DNA of 64,000 bases from Polymorphobacter fuscus (GTDB taxonomy: Bacteria; Pseudomonadota; Alphaproteobacteria; Sphingomonadales; Sphingomonadaceae). Under the pieces are notes generated by a model. It had not been told where the DNA came from. It made no database searches and saw nothing but the letters and a program-made list of their open reading frames with translations. The first letter of the stretch is position 1; each line of letters begins with the position of its first letter. The stretch is from the NCBI RefSeq assembly GCF_011927825.1, contig NZ_JAATJI010000001.1:2232001-2296000 (forward strand), written 5' to 3'. Both the position numbers and the translations under genes were made by a program. Below are positions 25,704-35,182 of this stretch, one piece after another.

Positions 25704-27484
25704 GACCGGGTGACGGCTTCCGCCGCGACCAGCCGCGCCTCCAGCGGCCGGCCGACGCGGTTGAGCGCCGCGACGACATGATAGAGATGCTGCGGCGGCA
25801 CGTCCTTCCAGGCGCCCTGCAAGCCGGTGGCGGACAGGATGATCGCCTCCCCGGCGCGGCGGCCGGCGGCGGCGGCGTCGATGGCGCGGGTCCAGCTGTT
25901 GGCGGTGGCAGGCAGGAGTTCGCCGCGTGCGTCTTCCCAGTCGGCGCCGCTGGCAAGGCCTAGCCCGGCCAGGCCGGCGAGCAGCATCGCTGCCTGGTGG
26001 TCGGTCGCCGAGGTGTCGCTGCGCCAGCTTTCGAAGGCGTCGGCGTCGATCGGCACGCCGCCGGTGCCGGTTGCCAGCAGTGCCCAGGCCCGCGCCCGCA
26101 CGGGTGCCGCCGCCTTGTCGGCAATCGGCCACCAGCGCAGCGCGGCGCGGGTGTCGCCGGCGCCGAGCAGGGCGGCGATGATGTCGGCGCTGGCGTCGGC
26201 GCTGTCGGCCGTCACCGGCAGGCGGGCCGCGGCCGTCGCCGCTTCCAGCAATGCCGCATAGCGGGTGCTGCCATCGCCCGACGCCATGATCGCTGCAAGG
26301 GCGTCACGCCGGTTGCCGAGGCTGCCCCCGGCAAAGGCGGTGCGCAGCCGGCCGGCGCGGCTGTCGCCGGGTGCATCGGCGGGTGCCAGTGCGGCGACGC
26401 CGCTGACCAGTTCGGTCGCCGACATGGTCCCCAGGACAGCGGCCTGGCCGAGCGATTCGAGCCGGGTTTCGGCGCCGATGCCGGCGTTGCGCACCAGCCA
26501 GCCGAAACGCGCCCGGCCCAGCCCTGCCAATTTGTTCGCCGGGACCGATATCCCCGTTGCCGTGGCGACGGCATAGCGGAACGGCGTCAGCCTGGGCGCC
26601 TCCGCCCAATCGATGTTCGCTGCGCGACCGGCACCGCCGGCGATGGTGGCGACGCGCTCGCCGAGCCGGACGTCGAAGGGTTCGACCCGCTTTTCGTCCT
26701 CGGCCAGCGCGTCGAACAGCCGGGCCGCGGTGATGTCGTCCCCCTGCAGCGCCGCGCACATGCCGACCGCCAGGTCCCACATCACGTCGCGCGACAGCAA
26801 CTGGCCGTTGCCGGCGATCGGGCACAGGCCGCTGATATCGCCGGCGGCGAGCGCCACCTGGCCGGCGACGCGGTACAGCGCCGGGCTGTAGCGATCGACC
26901 GGCACCGAATCGACCAGCCGCTTGGCGCCTTCGACCTCGCCCATGCGGGTCAGCAGCCAGGCGCGCACCGCCACCCAATCGGCCGGGCGGATATCCGACG
27001 GCGCGGCGCTTTCGCTCAGCAGCGCGCGGTTGAGAGCGATGGCGGCCCAGCGCGAGCCGATAGGCGCGTCGATGCGGTTGGCAAGGCCGGCGAGGAAGCG
27101 GCCGCGCGAGCCGACGAAGGTGCCGACGCCATAACCACCGGCAGCGGTGGTGAGCGGGCCGATGACGGTGATGTCGCGCCCGGTCGCTGGCGGCGCCATG
27201 GGATCGGTGAGCGCTGTCGTGTCGCTGGCATCGGCAACCGGCCCTGTCAGCAGCGGCGGTGGCGGCGGGGCCACGACAGTGGGCGCATCGGTGCCGGGCA
27301 AAAGCGGTGCCACCGGGGCCGGACGCGCCGGAACGTCGAATTCATCGGGCAACAGCGATTTCGGCGCCGCCGTCGGCGTGTCGGCCGGGGCCGCCGGCTG
27401 TCCCGTCACCGGCCCGGCAAGCCCCGCCCCGACCGCCAGCGCGGCCATGCCGAGGAAAAGCTGCGCGCGATGCGATGGTGTCAT
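25700..27484 (-). CDS. Exported helical-repeat protein of unknown function
   Basis: A 594-residue protein with a signal peptide (residues about 6-28, LFLGMAALAVGAGLAGPVTG), a Pro/Ala-rich linker of about 90 residues, and a long alpha-helical body rich in Ala and Leu. The body has repeats of the form LLxRMGEVEGAKRLVDSV, ALAAGDISGL, ALLGAGDTRAALRWW and ALNRVGRPLEARLVAAEAV that look like TPR/SEL1-style helix pairs. No catalytic residues are evident. It is cotranscribed with and coupled to xerD and diverges from aroK. Homologues at this position in sphingomonads are annotated only as hypothetical. Confidence 0.75.
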   Translation of the reverse strand: MTPSHRAQLFLGMAALAVGAGLAGPVTGQPAAPADTPTAAPKSLLPDEFDVPARPAPVAPLLPGTDAPTVVAPPPPPLLTGPVADASDTTALTDPMAPPATGRDITVIGPLTTAAGGYGVGTFVGSRGRFLAGLANRIDAPIGSRWAAIALNRALLSESAAPSDIRPADWVAVRAWLLTRMGEVEGAKRLVDSVPVDRYSPALYRVAGQVALAAGDISGLCPIAGNGQLLSRDVMWDLAVGMCAALQGDDITAARLFDALAEDEKRVEPFDVRLGERVATIAGGAGRAANIDWAEAPRLTPFRYAVATATGISVPANKLAGLGRARFGWLVRNAGIGAETRLESLGQAAVLGTMSATELVSGVAALAPADAPGDSRAGRLRTAFAGGSLGNRRDALAAIMASGDGSTRYAALLEAATAAARLPVTADSADASADIIAALLGAGDTRAALRWWPIADKAAAPVRARAWALLATGTGGVPIDADAFESWRSDTSATDHQAAMLLAGLAGLGLASGADWEDARGELLPATANSWTRAIDAAAAGRRAGEAIILSATGLQGAWKDVPPQHLYHVVAALNRVGRPLEARLVAAEAVTRS

Positions 27485-27573
27485 GCTGTGCCGGGTGCCG
27501 TCTTGTTGCCGTCGATCAGAAAGGGCCACACGTCGGCGCGGGCGCCGGAAAACCGCGGCGCGGCCATGCTTTC

Positions 27574-27586
27574 GTCACGCCGTGAC
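27574..27586. promoter_or_regulatory. Inverted repeat in the aroK/unknown-gene divergent region
   Basis: GTCACG-C-CGTGAC, perfect 6-bp arms around a single base, immediately upstream of a TATAGC (27592-27597) that could be the -10 of aroK. It overlaps the palindrome ACACGTGT. No clear -35 was seen. It could be an operator for the divergent pair. Confidence 0.3.
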
Positions 27587-27607
27587 ACGTGTATAGCGGG
27601 GGGCGAG

Positions 27608-28198
27608 ATGGAGTGCGACGCAAAAATCCCCCCGCCGGAGCCGGAGCGCGCGGCCCTGTTGCGCGCCGCCGCTGCCCGGCCGATCACGCTGGTGGGGTTG
27701 ATGGGGGTCGGCAAGACGACCATCGGCCGCCGGCTGGCGGCGCGGCTCGACCTGCCCTTTGTCGATGCCGATACCGAGATCGAGACCGCCAGCGGCATGG
27801 CCGTGTCCGAAATTTTCGCGCGCTTTGGGGAGGCGCATTTTCGCGACGGCGAGCGCCGCGTCATCGCGCGGCTGATCGATGGCGCGCCCAAGGTGATTGC
27901 CACCGGCGGCGGTGCCTTCATCCAGGACGATACCCGTGCGCTGATCCTGGCGCGCACGCTCGCGGTGTGGCTCGATGCCGATGTCGCGACCTTGGTCGAG
28001 CGGGTGCGGCGCCGCGATACCCGGCCATTGCTGAAGGACCGCGACCCGGCCGAAGTGCTGACCGAACTCGCCGCCGTCCGCAACCCGATTTACGCTCAGG
28101 CGCCCATTCATGTCGGCAGCCGGCGCGGGCCGCATGTCGAAACCGTCGATACCATTCTCGCCGCGCTCGCTGCGGCCAATGCGGATATCAGCCGATGA
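27608..28198 (+). CDS. aroK: Shikimate kinase
   Basis: A 196-residue shikimate kinase making shikimate 3-phosphate in aromatic amino acid synthesis. Walker A is GLMGVGKTTIGRRLA, shikimate-binding residues lie in DADTEIE and FRDGERRVI, and ATGGGAF and RRDTRPLLKDRDP are the other blocks. The 24 residues before the P-loop are a slightly long N-terminal extension. The ATG at 27608 gives the most likely start. Its stop overlaps the aroB start by four bases. Confidence 0.95.
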   Translation: MECDAKIPPPEPERAALLRAAAARPITLVGLMGVGKTTIGRRLAARLDLPFVDADTEIETASGMAVSEIFARFGEAHFRDGERRVIARLIDGAPKVIATGGGAFIQDDTRALILARTLAVWLDADVATLVERVRRRDTRPLLKDRDPAEVLTELAAVRNPIYAQAPIHVGSRRGPHVETVDTILAALAAANADISR

Positions 28199-29298
28199 TC
28201 GTCGAAGTGCCCCTGGGCGCGCGCGCCTACCCCATCCATATCGCCCCCGGCCTGCTCGCCAATGCAGCGCCGCTGCTCGGCCGGCTGGCGCCGCGCGGCC
28301 GGCTGGCGGTGGTGACCGATGCCCATGTGGCGGCGCTGCACCTGCCGGCCTTTGTCGCCGGGCTGGCCGCGGCCGGGCTGGCGGTCGACGAGATCGTGCT
28401 GCCGCCGGGCGAAGCGACCAAGGACTGGGCGACGCTGGAACTGCTGACCGAGCGGTTGCTGCAGCTGGGGGTGGAACGCAGCGACGCGGTCGTGGCGCTG
28501 GGCGGCGGGGTCATCGGTGACCTGACCGGCTTTGCCGCCAGCATCCTGCGGCGCGGTTGTGCCTTTGTGCAGGTGCCGACGACATTACTGGCGCAGGTCG
28601 ATTCGTCGGTCGGCGGCAAGACCGCGATCAATGCCGCGGCAGGCAAGAACCTGGTGGGCGCCTTCCACCAGCCGGCGCTGGTGCTGATCGATCCCGATGT
28701 GCTGGCGACGCTCCCGGTGCGCGAACTGCGCGCCGGCTATGCCGAAGTCGTTAAATACGGCCTGATCGGTGACCCGAATTTCTTCGGCTGGTGCGAGGCC
28801 AATGCGGCCGCGCTGCTGGCCGGCGATGCCGCGGCGCAGGCGCATGCCATTGCCGTGTCGTGCCGCGCCAAGGCGGCGGTCGTCGCCGAAGACGAGCGCG
28901 AGACCGGCGATGTGCGGGCGCTGCTCAACCTCGGCCATACCTTCGGCCACGCCTTTGAGGCGGAGGCGGGGTTTTCCGACCGGCTGCTGCACGGCGAAGG
29001 CGTCGCGCTCGGCATGGCATTGGCGTTCGACCTTTCGGCGGCGCGCGGCCTGTGCCCGGCGGCGGATGCGGCGCGGGTGCGGGCGCATCTGGCCAGCTGT
29101 GGCTTTGAGCTGTCACCGCAGCGGCTGGGGCTGGCGGCGCCGGCGGCCCGGCTGCTCCACCACATGCGGCAGGACAAGAAAATGAAGGCCGGTACGCTGC
29201 CCTTCATCCTGGCGCGCGGCATCGGCCAGGCGTTCGTGGCGCGCGACGTGCCGCTGGACGCGGTCGAAGCATTTCTGTCCGGCGTCGTGGCGGCGTAG
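28195..29298 (+). CDS. aroB: 3-dehydroquinate synthase
   Basis: A 367-residue DHQ synthase, which converts DAHP to 3-dehydroquinate using NAD and a divalent metal. Visible motifs are VVTDAHVAALH, the NAD loop ALGGGVIGDLTGFAASI, VPTTLLAQVDSSVGGKTAIN, AEVVKYGLI, and metal ligands in NLGHTFGHAFEAE and LLHGEGVALG. The last 160 or so residues are the helical domain. The ATG at 28195 overlaps the aroK stop. It ends exactly where the convergent hydrolase gene ends. Confidence 0.96.
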   Translation: MIVEVPLGARAYPIHIAPGLLANAAPLLGRLAPRGRLAVVTDAHVAALHLPAFVAGLAAAGLAVDEIVLPPGEATKDWATLELLTERLLQLGVERSDAVVALGGGVIGDLTGFAASILRRGCAFVQVPTTLLAQVDSSVGGKTAINAAAGKNLVGAFHQPALVLIDPDVLATLPVRELRAGYAEVVKYGLIGDPNFFGWCEANAAALLAGDAAAQAHAIAVSCRAKAAVVAEDERETGDVRALLNLGHTFGHAFEAEAGFSDRLLHGEGVALGMALAFDLSAARGLCPAADAARVRAHLASCGFELSPQRLGLAAPAARLLHHMRQDKKMKAGTLPFILARGIGQAFVARDVPLDAVEAFLSGVVAA

Positions 29299-30231
29299 CT
29301 ATTTGCACCCAAGGCTGTCACCGGGCACCAGCAGCGGGGTGACGGTTTCGGTCAGGTCCGGCCGTTTGCCGGCCAGCGCGGTGACAAGGAAGCTGGTGGC
29401 GGCGCGGCTGCTGACATCCTGGACATGGCGCGCGGTCATGGCGGCGGCGGCGGTCAGCGTGTTGCCGCTGAACATCATATGCGTGGCATCGCCCAGCACC
29501 AGCAGGCATTTGCTGCCATCGGCCGGCATAGACTGGTAGGGCGCGCTGCGCGCCGCCAGTGCTGCCACCTGCTGCGCCGGGTCTGCGGATTGCGGCGCGC
29601 CGTCGAACGTGCCGGTGATCGACAGGAACGGGATGCCGACGCCGACGAACGCCGGCGGCCCCGCCGACGCCCGGGGGTCGCCGGTGGGACTAAAGGCAAC
29701 GGCGGCGCGAAAGCGCCGGTCGACCAGCGTCGCACGGCCGCCGAAGCGCTGCCCGGCGACCGCCTGCGCCACCCAGGCGCCCATGCTGTGCCCGGCGATC
29801 GCGGCACGATCGGTGTCGATGCGCGCCAGGTCGCAGGCGCCCTCGCGGCGGCGCCGGCCAAGCTCGGTGAGGACAAAGCCGGTATCGCCGACGCGCGCCA
29901 ACAGCTGGTCGGGGCGGGTGCCGGCGGCGACGCGCGCGCGGCGCTCCTCCGGCGTGCCACCGGCGCGATAGACGGCACCGTCGCTGCCGGGATGCTGCAT
30001 CTGGACAACGGCAAGTCCGGCCCGGGCCCAGGCCGCCGCCCAGACGCCACCACCGCCGACATCGCCGCCAAGGCCGGGGCTCCACAACACCACCGGCGCC
30101 TGGGCCTTGCCGGCGGGCAGGGTGATCCGCACCGGCACGTCGCGGTTGCGCGCGGCATCGCGCCAGACGGCGGTGCAGGTGATCGGGGACGGCGTCGCGG
30201 CAGAAACCGCGAGAACAAGGGCGAGGATCAC
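29299..30231 (-). CDS. Exported alpha/beta-hydrolase (esterase or lipase-like)
   Basis: A 310-residue alpha/beta-hydrolase. The GTG start gives a hydrophobic ILALVLAVSAATPS signal. The oxyanion region is WSPGLGGD, the nucleophile elbow is GHSMGAWVAQ, and the catalytic Asp and His are plausibly in ITGTFDGAPQ and GDATHMMFSG. VVQMQHPGSDG and the overall layout resemble the plasma platelet-activating-factor acetylhydrolase / dienelactone hydrolase group. Cysteines in TCTAVW and EGACDL may form a disulfide. The natural ester is unknown. It abuts aroB at 3' ends. Confidence 0.82.
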   Translation of the reverse strand: MILALVLAVSAATPSPITCTAVWRDAARNRDVPVRITLPAGKAQAPVVLWSPGLGGDVGGGGVWAAAWARAGLAVVQMQHPGSDGAVYRAGGTPEERRARVAAGTRPDQLLARVGDTGFVLTELGRRRREGACDLARIDTDRAAIAGHSMGAWVAQAVAGQRFGGRATLVDRRFRAAVAFSPTGDPRASAGPPAFVGVGIPFLSITGTFDGAPQSADPAQQVAALAARSAPYQSMPADGSKCLLVLGDATHMMFSGNTLTAAAAMTARHVQDVSSRAATSFLVTALAGKRPDLTETVTPLLVPGDSLGCK

Positions 30232-30328
30232 GCGTCGAGCTTCTCGATCATGGACGATGCATCCGATATAGACCGGATTGCGGCATCATGCCCTTGCCGC
30301 GTTGGGCCGGCCCTGGCACGCCAGGCCA

Positions 30329-32314
30329 ATGTCCCGCGCCTATCACGACGCTGCTGCTGCAGATTTCGCCGCAGCCGATCCGATGGCGATTTTCGGCCGG
30401 CTGGCGCAGGCGCTGCCGTTCGATGTCGAACAGGCGCAGCGCAGCGCCTGGCTGGTCCAGATCCACCATCTGCAGGCTGTTGCCGCGCACCTGCCCGGCG
30501 CGCATCTGTTCCTGGAGTTCGCCATTCCGCGCATGGGACGGCGGGCAGATGCGGTGATCGTCGCGGCCGGGTTGGTGTTCGTTCTTGAATACAAGGTCGG
30601 GGAGCGGGGGTTTCCGCGCCATGCCGTCGAACAGGTCCATGGCTATGCGCTCGACCTGAAGAACTTCCATGTTGCGAGCCATGACCTGGCGATCGTGCCG
30701 ATGCTGATCGCCACCGAGGCGCCGCCGCAGCAGCTGGGCTTCGGCTTCTGGGCGCCCGACCGAGTCCATGATCCGCTGCGGTTGAGCCCCGGCGACGTGT
30801 TGCCGACGCTTCGCCAGTTCCTGGGCGGGGGTGATGCGCCGGCAATCGATGCGCTCGCCTGGGCGGCGGGCGGCTATCGCCCGACGCCGACGATCATCGA
30901 GGCTGCCGAGGCGCTGTATCGCGGCCATGATGTTGCGGCGATTTCGCGGTCGGAGGCGGGCGCCGAAAATCTGACGCTGACGGCAGCGGCAATCGAGGCC
31001 GTTGTCGAACGCATGAAGGCACGTGGCGGCAAGGCGATCTGCTTTGTCACCGGCGTGCCGGGGGCGGGGAAGACGCTGGCCGGGCTCAACATTGCTTGCG
31101 GACGCCTGGCGGCCGATGTCGGCGAGGATGCGACCTTCCTGTCGGGCAATGGTCCGCTCGTCGATGTCCTGAGCGAGGCCTTGCGGCGCGACGTCCGCGC
31201 CCGGCATGGTCGGCCCGATCCCGGCGACGCCGATGGCCGCCACCGCGTCGAACGCGCGCGCGACAAGTTCGTGCAGAATGTCCACCATTTCCGCGACGAA
31301 TATCTGGAATCGGCCAAGGTGCCGTCCGAACATGTCGTGGTATTCGACGAGGCGCAGCGCGCCTGGGACCGGGCGATGACCGCCGATTTCATGCGCAAGA
31401 AGCGCGGCCAACCCGGGTTCGACCAGTCCGAACCGGCGTTCCTGCTGTCGGTCATGGACCGGCACCGGGATTGGTGCGTGGTTGTCTGCCTGATCGGCGA
31501 AGGGCAGGAGATCAACCGCGGCGAAGCGGGCGTCGGCGAATGGGTGCGGGCATTGCAAGGCGATCTGCGCCACTGGCAGGTGCATATGCCGCCGCATCTG
31601 TTGACGGCGGACGGCGGCCTCGATGCCGGGTTGCGCTGGCATCTGGGGCAGCGCGTCGCGGTGCCCGACCCGGCGCTGCATCTGGCCGTGTCGGTGCGGT
31701 CCTTCCGCGCCGAGAAAGTGTCGGCGTTCGTGGCAGCGCTGCTGGGTCATGACGCGGAAGCGGCGCGGGCGGTGCGTCCCGACCCCGCCGCCTTCCCCCT
31801 GGTGCGGACCCGCGACCTGGCGACAGCCCGCGCCTGGCTGCGCGACCATCGCCGCGCGGGGGAGCGTGCCGGGCTGCTGGCGTCATCGAATGCGCTGCGG
31901 CTGAAACCCGAAGGCCTGTTCGTGAAGGCCAGAATCGACGTCTGCGACTGGTTCCTCAACCCCGGCGACGATGTGCGATCGTCGAACGCGCTGGAGGATG
32001 CCGCGACCGAGTTCGATGTCCAGGGGCTGGAACTCGACTGGGCGGCGGTGGCGTGGGACCTTAACCTGCGCCGCGGCGATGGCTGGCAGGCGCGGCGTTT
32101 TCACGGCACCAAATGGCAGAATATCGCCGAGAGCGATGCCGGGATCGGGCGGGCCGACTATGTGCGCAATGCCTATCGCGTGCTGCTGACGCGGGCGCGG
32201 CAGGGCATGGTCATCTTCGTACCGCGCGGCGACGCTGCCGATGCGACGCGGCCGCCAGCGGAGTATGACGCGATCGATGCCTGGCTGGCCGCGTGCGGGG
32301 TGGTGCAGGCTTGA
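30329..32314 (+). CDS. DUF2075-like nuclease-ATPase fusion protein
   Basis: A 661-residue cytoplasmic protein with two modules. Residues about 60-110 look like a PD-(D/E)xK nuclease of the RecB kind: Glu63, Asp74 in RRADAVIV, LEYK (Glu87, Lys89), and QVHGYALDL with the Gln-Tyr pair. Residues about 215-640 are a P-loop helicase-like ATPase with Walker A GVPGAGKT (242-249) and Walker B VVVFDEAQ (336-343), fitting DUF2075. The C-terminal QGLELDWAAVAWDL and RNAYRVLLTRARQGMVIFVP match superfamily 1 helicase motifs V and VI. Start at 30329. Possibly DNA repair or phage defence; it has no partner genes here. Confidence 0.8.
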   Translation: MSRAYHDAAAADFAAADPMAIFGRLAQALPFDVEQAQRSAWLVQIHHLQAVAAHLPGAHLFLEFAIPRMGRRADAVIVAAGLVFVLEYKVGERGFPRHAVEQVHGYALDLKNFHVASHDLAIVPMLIATEAPPQQLGFGFWAPDRVHDPLRLSPGDVLPTLRQFLGGGDAPAIDALAWAAGGYRPTPTIIEAAEALYRGHDVAAISRSEAGAENLTLTAAAIEAVVERMKARGGKAICFVTGVPGAGKTLAGLNIACGRLAADVGEDATFLSGNGPLVDVLSEALRRDVRARHGRPDPGDADGRHRVERARDKFVQNVHHFRDEYLESAKVPSEHVVVFDEAQRAWDRAMTADFMRKKRGQPGFDQSEPAFLLSVMDRHRDWCVVVCLIGEGQEINRGEAGVGEWVRALQGDLRHWQVHMPPHLLTADGGLDAGLRWHLGQRVAVPDPALHLAVSVRSFRAEKVSAFVAALLGHDAEAARAVRPDPAAFPLVRTRDLATARAWLRDHRRAGERAGLLASSNALRLKPEGLFVKARIDVCDWFLNPGDDVRSSNALEDAATEFDVQGLELDWAAVAWDLNLRRGDGWQARRFHGTKWQNIAESDAGIGRADYVRNAYRVLLTRARQGMVIFVPRGDAADATRPPAEYDAIDAWLAACGVVQA

Positions 32315-32363
32315 CGACCGGCGCCGTGCGCGTGCCTAAGGGCCCGCAAAAGACCGGGGTGGA

Positions 32364-33011
32364 ATGATGGTGTTCAAGGCGGTGATCTGGGACTTCGGCG
32401 GTGTCATCACCAGTTCGCCATTCGACGCCTTCAATGCCTGGGAGGCAGCGAACGGCCTGCCGCACAATGCCATACGGTCGATCAATGCGACCAATCCCGA
32501 CAGCAACGCCTGGGCGCGGCTGGAGCGCAGCGAGATCGACGGCGCAGCCTTCGACGCGCTGTTTGCCGCCGAAGCGGCAGCGGCCGGCCATGACATTCGC
32601 GGACGGGACGTGCTCGACCTGTTGTCCGGCGCAGTGCGGCCGCGGATGGTGGCGGCGCTCGACGCCTGCCGCGCCGCTGGCTTGCAGCTGGGGTGCATCA
32701 CCAACAACGCGCCGGTGGGGCAGGGCGCGGGCATGGCGCGCGATGCCGCCGGGTCCGAACAGGTGGCAGCGATCTTGGCGCGCTTCGACCATGTCATCGA
32801 AAGTTCGAAGGCCGGGGTGCGCAAGCCCGACCCGCGCATCTATATGATGATGACCGATGCGCTCGCCGTGGCGCCGGCAGCGTGCGTCTATCTCGACGAC
32901 CTGGGCATCAACTGCAAACCCGCCGCCGCTTTGGGCATGACGGCGATCAAGGTGAGCAGCGAGGACCAGGCGCTGGCGGAACTGGGGCGGCTGCTGGGCA
33001 TGAATTTCTGA
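32364..33011 (+). CDS. HAD-IA family hydrolase
   Basis: A 215-residue haloacid dehalogenase-like hydrolase with a helical cap between motif I and motif II. The nucleophile is Asp in VIWDFGGVITSS; motif II Thr is in CITNNAP, motif III Lys in ESSKAGVRKPDPRIY, and motif IV in VYLDDLGIN. The DFGG form is shared with epoxide-hydrolase N-terminal phosphatase domains and ACAD10-like proteins, so a phosphatase role on a small molecule is likely. Its stop lies 12 bases before the M3 peptidase ATG, so the two are probably cotranscribed. Confidence 0.88.
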   Translation: MMVFKAVIWDFGGVITSSPFDAFNAWEAANGLPHNAIRSINATNPDSNAWARLERSEIDGAAFDALFAAEAAAAGHDIRGRDVLDLLSGAVRPRMVAALDACRAAGLQLGCITNNAPVGQGAGMARDAAGSEQVAAILARFDHVIESSKAGVRKPDPRIYMMMTDALAVAPAACVYLDDLGINCKPAAALGMTAIKVSSEDQALAELGRLLGMNF

Positions 33012-33023
33012 AGGAATGTGTTG

Positions 33024-35141
33024 ATGATCAAGACTTTGCTCGCCGCGACCTGCCTTGCTGCGATGGCAATGCCGGCGCTCGCTGCGGCTGTGGACAAAGC
33101 GACTGGCAGGGCGGCCGACCCGGCGATCCTGTGGAACTGGACCGGGCCCTATGAAGGCCTGCCGCCGTTCGACAAGGCCGACCCGAAGCTGTTTTCACCG
33201 GCGTTCGTCACCGCGCTGGCGGCGCGCCAGGCCGAGATCGATGCGATCACCGCCAACCCGGCGCCCGCCACGTTCGAGAACACCATCGCCGCGCTGGAGC
33301 GCTCGGGCCAGAAGCTCGACCGTGTCGGCAGCATTTTCAGCGTGATGACGTCGAATGTCTCCAACGACAGCTGGGAAGCGCTCGACAAGGAATGGTCGCC
33401 CAAATTCGCCGTCGCCGATGACAAGATCAGCTTCGACGACAAATTGTTCACGCGCATCGCCGCCGTCAACGCGAATCCGGCCGGGCTTACCCCTGAACAG
33501 GTGCGGCTGACCAAGCGCTATTACGACCAATATGTCCGCGCCGGCGCCAGGCTCGACGCCAAGGGCAAGGCCGAGCTGGGCCGCATCAACGAGCGGCTGG
33601 CGGCGCTGTTCAGCGATTTTTCGGCCAAGCTCCTCGCCGATGAAAACACCTGGACGGTGATCGACAGCGAGGCGTCGCTGGCCGGCGTGCCGGCAGCGAC
33701 GATTGCCACCTACAAGGCCGCGGCGGACAAGCGCGGCAGCCCGGGCAAGATCTTCGTCGTCAACACGCGATCGGCGGTCGACCCGCTGCTGACCTTCGCC
33801 ACCGATCGCGCCGTGCGCGAAAAGGTCTGGAAGACGTTCGTCGCGCGCGGCGACAATGGCGACAAGAACGACACCAACGCCGTCATCACCGAGATCGTCA
33901 AGCTGCGCGCCGAGCGGGCGAAATTGCTCGGCTTTGCCACGCACGCCGACTGGCGGATGCAGGACACGATGGCGAAGACCCCCGCCGCCGCCAACGCCCT
34001 GATGCTGCGCGTCTGGCCGGCGGCGATCGCGCGGGTCGGCGAAGAAGTCGCCGACATGCAGAAGATCGCCGATGCGGAAGGCGCCAGGATCACCATCGCA
34101 CCCTGGGATTATCGCTTCTACGCCGAAAAGGTTCGCAAGGCGCGTTACGATCTCGACCAGGCCGAGCTGAAGCCCTATTTCGAGCTCAACAACATCATCG
34201 ACGCCTCCTATTGGGCCGCCGAAAAGCTGTATGGCTTCACCTTCAAGGAGGTGACCGGCACGGTGCCGGTGTTCGCGCCGAACGTGCGGGTGTGGGAAGT
34301 GCGCGATGGCAAGCGCGGCTTTGTCGGGCTGTTCTATCGCGATGATTTCGCCCGCGCCGGCAAGCGCTCCGGCGCGTGGATGACCAGCTATCGCACGCCG
34401 TCGACGTTCGATGGGCCGGTGACCATCCTGGGGTCGAACAACAACAATTTCACGGAAAGCCCCAAGGGCGAGCCGGTGCTGATCTCGTTGGATGACGCAC
34501 GGACGCTGTTCCACGAGTTCGGCCATGCGCTGCATTTTCTCAGCATCCAGCAGACATATCCCGGCCATGGCATGCCGCGCGACTTTGTCGAATATCCCAG
34601 CCAGTTCAACGAACATTGGGTGCTGACGCCGGAAGTGCTCGACAAGTTCGCCCGCCATTACAAGACGGGCGCCGCCATGCCGCAGGCATTGATCGACAAG
34701 GTCCAGGCCAGCGACAAGTTCAACCAGGGCTTTGCGGTGACCGAATATCTGTCGAGCGCACTGGTCGACATGGCGCTGCACACCACCCCCGATGGCGTCG
34801 TCGACCCCGACAAGTTCGAGCGCGAGACGCTGGCGGCGCTGAAGATGCCGCCGCAGCTGGTGATGCGCCATCGCCTGCCGCAGTTCGGCCATCTGTTCTC
34901 GTCGGACAGCTATTCCGCCGGCTATTACTCTTACCTCTGGTCGGAAGTCATGGACGCCGACACCTGGGCGGCGTTCGCGGAATCAAAGGTTCCCTGGGAT
35001 CCGGAAATCGCCAAGCGCTACAAGGACGTCATTCTGGCGACCGGCAACACCAGCGATCGCGGCGCGGCGTTCCGCAAGTTCCGCGGGCGCGATCCGGAGG
35101 TGAAGGCCTATCTGGAAAAGCGCGGCTTTCCGGTAAAATAA
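33024..35141 (+). CDS. M3 family metallopeptidase (peptidyl-dipeptidase Dcp-like), exported
   Basis: A 705-residue oligopeptidase with a cleavable signal peptide (KTLLAATCLAAMAMPALAAA), so periplasmic. The zinc site is LFHEFGHALHFL, with the third ligand in YPSQFNEHW, and the C-terminal YSAGYYSYLWSEVMDADTW is the M3 substrate-binding loop. Length and order fit peptidyl-dipeptidase Dcp, which removes C-terminal dipeptides. The ATG at 33024 has AAGGA eight bases upstream. It follows a HAD hydrolase gene and precedes the BlaI operator by about 40 bases. Confidence 0.93.
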   Translation: MIKTLLAATCLAAMAMPALAAAVDKATGRAADPAILWNWTGPYEGLPPFDKADPKLFSPAFVTALAARQAEIDAITANPAPATFENTIAALERSGQKLDRVGSIFSVMTSNVSNDSWEALDKEWSPKFAVADDKISFDDKLFTRIAAVNANPAGLTPEQVRLTKRYYDQYVRAGARLDAKGKAELGRINERLAALFSDFSAKLLADENTWTVIDSEASLAGVPAATIATYKAAADKRGSPGKIFVVNTRSAVDPLLTFATDRAVREKVWKTFVARGDNGDKNDTNAVITEIVKLRAERAKLLGFATHADWRMQDTMAKTPAAANALMLRVWPAAIARVGEEVADMQKIADAEGARITIAPWDYRFYAEKVRKARYDLDQAELKPYFELNNIIDASYWAAEKLYGFTFKEVTGTVPVFAPNVRVWEVRDGKRGFVGLFYRDDFARAGKRSGAWMTSYRTPSTFDGPVTILGSNNNNFTESPKGEPVLISLDDARTLFHEFGHALHFLSIQQTYPGHGMPRDFVEYPSQFNEHWVLTPEVLDKFARHYKTGAAMPQALIDKVQASDKFNQGFAVTEYLSSALVDMALHTTPDGVVDPDKFERETLAALKMPPQLVMRHRLPQFGHLFSSDSYSAGYYSYLWSEVMDADTWAAFAESKVPWDPEIAKRYKDVILATGNTSDRGAAFRKFRGRDPEVKAYLEKRGFPVK

Positions 35142-35182
35142 GGGGCTGGGCGACAACCTGTTGCCAACGCCGTTTCGGCTTT

